From Micromonospora marina (GTDB lineage Bacteria > Actinomycetota > Actinomycetes > Mycobacteriales > Micromonosporaceae): a stretch of DNA of 64,000 nucleotides. A program made the translations under genes and the position numbers. The notes under the pieces were generated by a model. The model did no database searches, was not told the origin of the DNA, and saw only the letters and a list, made by a program, of their open reading frames with translations. Position 1 is the first letter of the stretch. Each line of letters opens with the position of its first letter. Where the stretch lies: positions 62,001 through 126,000 of the forward strand of contig NZ_FMCV01000001.1 of the NCBI RefSeq assembly GCF_900091565.1, read 5' to 3'. Shown piece by piece: positions 62,881-64,000 of this stretch.

Positions 62881-62907
62881 AACGCGAGTTGCGGGGCGTG
62901 GCATTCC
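62881..62907 (-). promoter_or_regulatory. Sigma-R-type promoter of sigR
   Basis: On the minus strand GGAAT (62903-62907) and GTT (62881-62883) are separated by 19 bases, matching the GGAAT-N18/19-GTT consensus of sigma-R promoters. Initiation near 62875 leaves a leader of about 39 bases to the long-isoform GTG. GGAGG also lies nearby. This is an autoregulatory loop. Confidence 0.75.
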
Positions 62908-62922
62908 GCCGGCCCCACCCGA

Positions 62923-62964
62923 TCCTGGTCCCGGCCTCGGCCGCGACCGACGCTGGGACCAGGA
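62923..62964. terminator. 10-bp hairpin between sigR and the hydrolase gene
   Basis: TCCTGGTCCC (62923-62932) pairs with 62955-62964 with a 22-base loop. It lies downstream of the hydrolase (63065) and upstream of the sigR promoter, so it may end the hydrolase transcript. Confidence 0.5.
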
Positions 62965-63064
62965 AGGGCCTGGGAGGGTGGCCCCGGCGCGCCCGAACCG
63001 GGCGGCCGGCACCAACCGGTGCAACGACCCGCCGCGCCGGACGGTCACGGCGCGCGCCGCACGG

Positions 63065-63676
63065 TCAGGACGACCACCCGTGTACGCGCAGCCAGTCCCG
63101 CACCACGGCGGCCGTGCCGGCCGGGTCGCCGCGCAGGTCGTGGCGCTCCCCCGGCCGGACCACCACCTCGATGCCGGGGCCGGGCCCGGGCACGCCGAAC
63201 GGGTCCCGGTCGCCGTTGACGACGAGCGTGGGCAGCCCGGTGAGCAGTTCCCCGGCCCGGGATCGTTCCGGCCGCCCCGGCGGGTGCAGCGGGAACGCCA
63301 GCGCCACCACCGCGGCCGCGCCGACGTCGGCGGCGGTACGGCAGGCCACCCGGGCGCCACTGGACCGGCCCCCGACCACCCAGTGGCGCACCCTCGGGGC
63401 ACGCCGGCGCAGGTCGGCCAGCACCGCCGTCCACGCCTCGTCGAGGTGCCCGGCGGGGGCGGGCGCGCGTCGCCCGGCGACCCGGTACGGCTGGGTCACC
63501 AGGGCCACCCCGGCCCCGGCGGCGAGCACCGCGTGCCGCACGGCGGTCAGGTCGGGCGCGTCCACGTCACCACCGGCGCCGTGACCGAGCACCAGCACCG
63601 TGGTGCCGTCGGCGGGCATGTCGAACCGGAGCCGGGCGGGCCCCCGTGGGGTGTCGATCTCGTCGTCGTGCCGCAC
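63065..63676 (-). CDS. Small alpha/beta hydrolase (KANL3/Tex30-like)
   Basis: The 203-residue hydrolase has LGHGAGG near the N-terminus, the nucleophile in GGRSSGARVA (about 106), VNGDRDPFG, and a final ERHDL histidine. It resembles the KANL3/Tex30 family of small bacterial hydrolases. No signal peptide is visible. GTG 63676 was chosen by family start; longer frames upstream are low complexity. The substrate is unknown. Confidence 0.83.
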   Translation of the reverse strand: MRHDDEIDTPRGPARLRFDMPADGTTVLVLGHGAGGDVDAPDLTAVRHAVLAAGAGVALVTQPYRVAGRRAPAPAGHLDEAWTAVLADLRRRAPRVRHWVVGGRSSGARVACRTAADVGAAAVVALAFPLHPPGRPERSRAGELLTGLPTLVVNGDRDPFGVPGPGPGIEVVVRPGERHDLRGDPAGTAAVVRDWLRVHGWSS

Positions 63677-63774
63677 CGGCTCATTCTGCGCGGCCCGCCG
63701 GCCCGCCGGTGACCGGGCGCGGACACGGACGTCGCCCGGCGGCCTGCCGGAGCGGGCCACGGGCGATGTCGGGA

Positions 63775-64000
63775 TCAGCTCAGCGGGACCAGCGTGAGCA
63801 GGCGGTCGCGCACCGGCGGACCGGCGTCGTCGAGCGCGTCCGGATCCGGCTGCACCTCGCTGCGCCAGGCCACCAGCATGGCGCGCCGCTCACGCGGCGT
63901 GGTGCCGCCCCAGACGCCGTGGCAGTCGCCCACCTCCAGCGCCCAGGCCAGGCAGGAGCCCTGGACGTCGCAGGTGCGGCAGAGCGCCACCGCCGCGTCG
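63775..64000 (-). CDS. WhiB-family protein, 5' end outside the window
   Basis: The frame ends at 63775 and is open to the window edge. The visible part has CRTCDVQGSC (three of the four cluster cysteines), the LAWALEVGDCHGVWGG turn and a TPRERRAML helix, then a 30-residue tail. The first Cys and the start lie beyond 64000. It is a second Wbl protein distinct from WhiB1; the class cannot be given without the N-terminus. Confidence 0.88.
   Translation of the reverse strand, partial: DAAVALCRTCDVQGSCLAWALEVGDCHGVWGGTTPRERRAMLVAWRSEVQPDPDALDDAGPPVRDRLLTLVPLS

Overview
The window is chromosomal DNA from a very GC-rich actinobacterium. Two WhiB-family proteins, an RsrA/sigma-R pair, a fused Kgd 2-oxoglutarate dehydrogenase, nickel superoxide dismutase, PdtaS, a bL37 ribosomal protein gene, many GTG starts and strong GC bias at third codon positions all point that way. 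Gene content and the style of the interspersed repeats suggest Micromonospora or a near relative (inference). I see no rRNA, tRNA, CRISPR array, phage, transposase or biosynthetic gene cluster. This is core-type chromosome with one repeat-rich, plastic stretch at about 38.6-42.7 kb.

Layout. 0-11 kb: a WGR/beta-propeller protein, an APH(6)-type kinase, a Nei DNA glycosylase, a DRDG-repeat membrane protein, a ddaH-rocD arginine-catabolism operon, an FHA protein, a lipoprotein, a fatty-acid desaturase and an SDR oxidoreductase. 11-20 kb (mostly minus strand): a giant membrane protein, CutA, a coupled patatin/PlsC pair, a Ser/Thr kinase, a GT4 glycosyltransferase and a triple-BON protein. 20-28 kb: an envelope-stress module (response regulator, histidine kinase, HtrA protease), a DUF4097-PadR operon with palindromic operators, and an OlsB/OlsA-like ornithine-lipid pair. 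28-38 kb: a hotdog-like protein, an ABC-2 exporter, kgd, a DUF6104 protein and pta-ackA.

38-43 kb holds two paralogous secreted lipoprotein hydrolases with a frameshifted nucleotidyltransferase relic between them, two minisatellites, a 22-bp inverted repeat over a stop codon, and two inverted copies of a ~54-bp palindromic element that flank an MDR oxidoreductase. Malic enzyme, then the Ni-SOD maturation protease and sodN with a coupled GNAT, follow.

45-64 kb resembles, from memory, the M. tuberculosis Rv3217c-Rv3223c neighbourhood: membrane protein, DAG-kinase-like enzyme, whiB1, pdtaS, a 71-residue biotinyl protein, rsrA/rshA and sigR/sigH. It is interrupted by a sulfate-assimilation operon (Cys-leader peptide, cysI, a tiny coupled ORF, a zinc-ribbon protein, cysH, sirohydrochlorin chelatase), a GT39 glycosyltransferase carrying a duplicated 73-bp repeat, a SIS protein, a TPR protein and an MFS/TetR pair.

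The best regulatory signals are a sigma-R-type promoter in front of a long sigR isoform, 11-bp-period direct repeats shared by htrA and its own two-component operon, PadR-type palindromes between promoter hexamers, a CRP-like palindrome ahead of whiB1, and the leader peptide of the cys operon.
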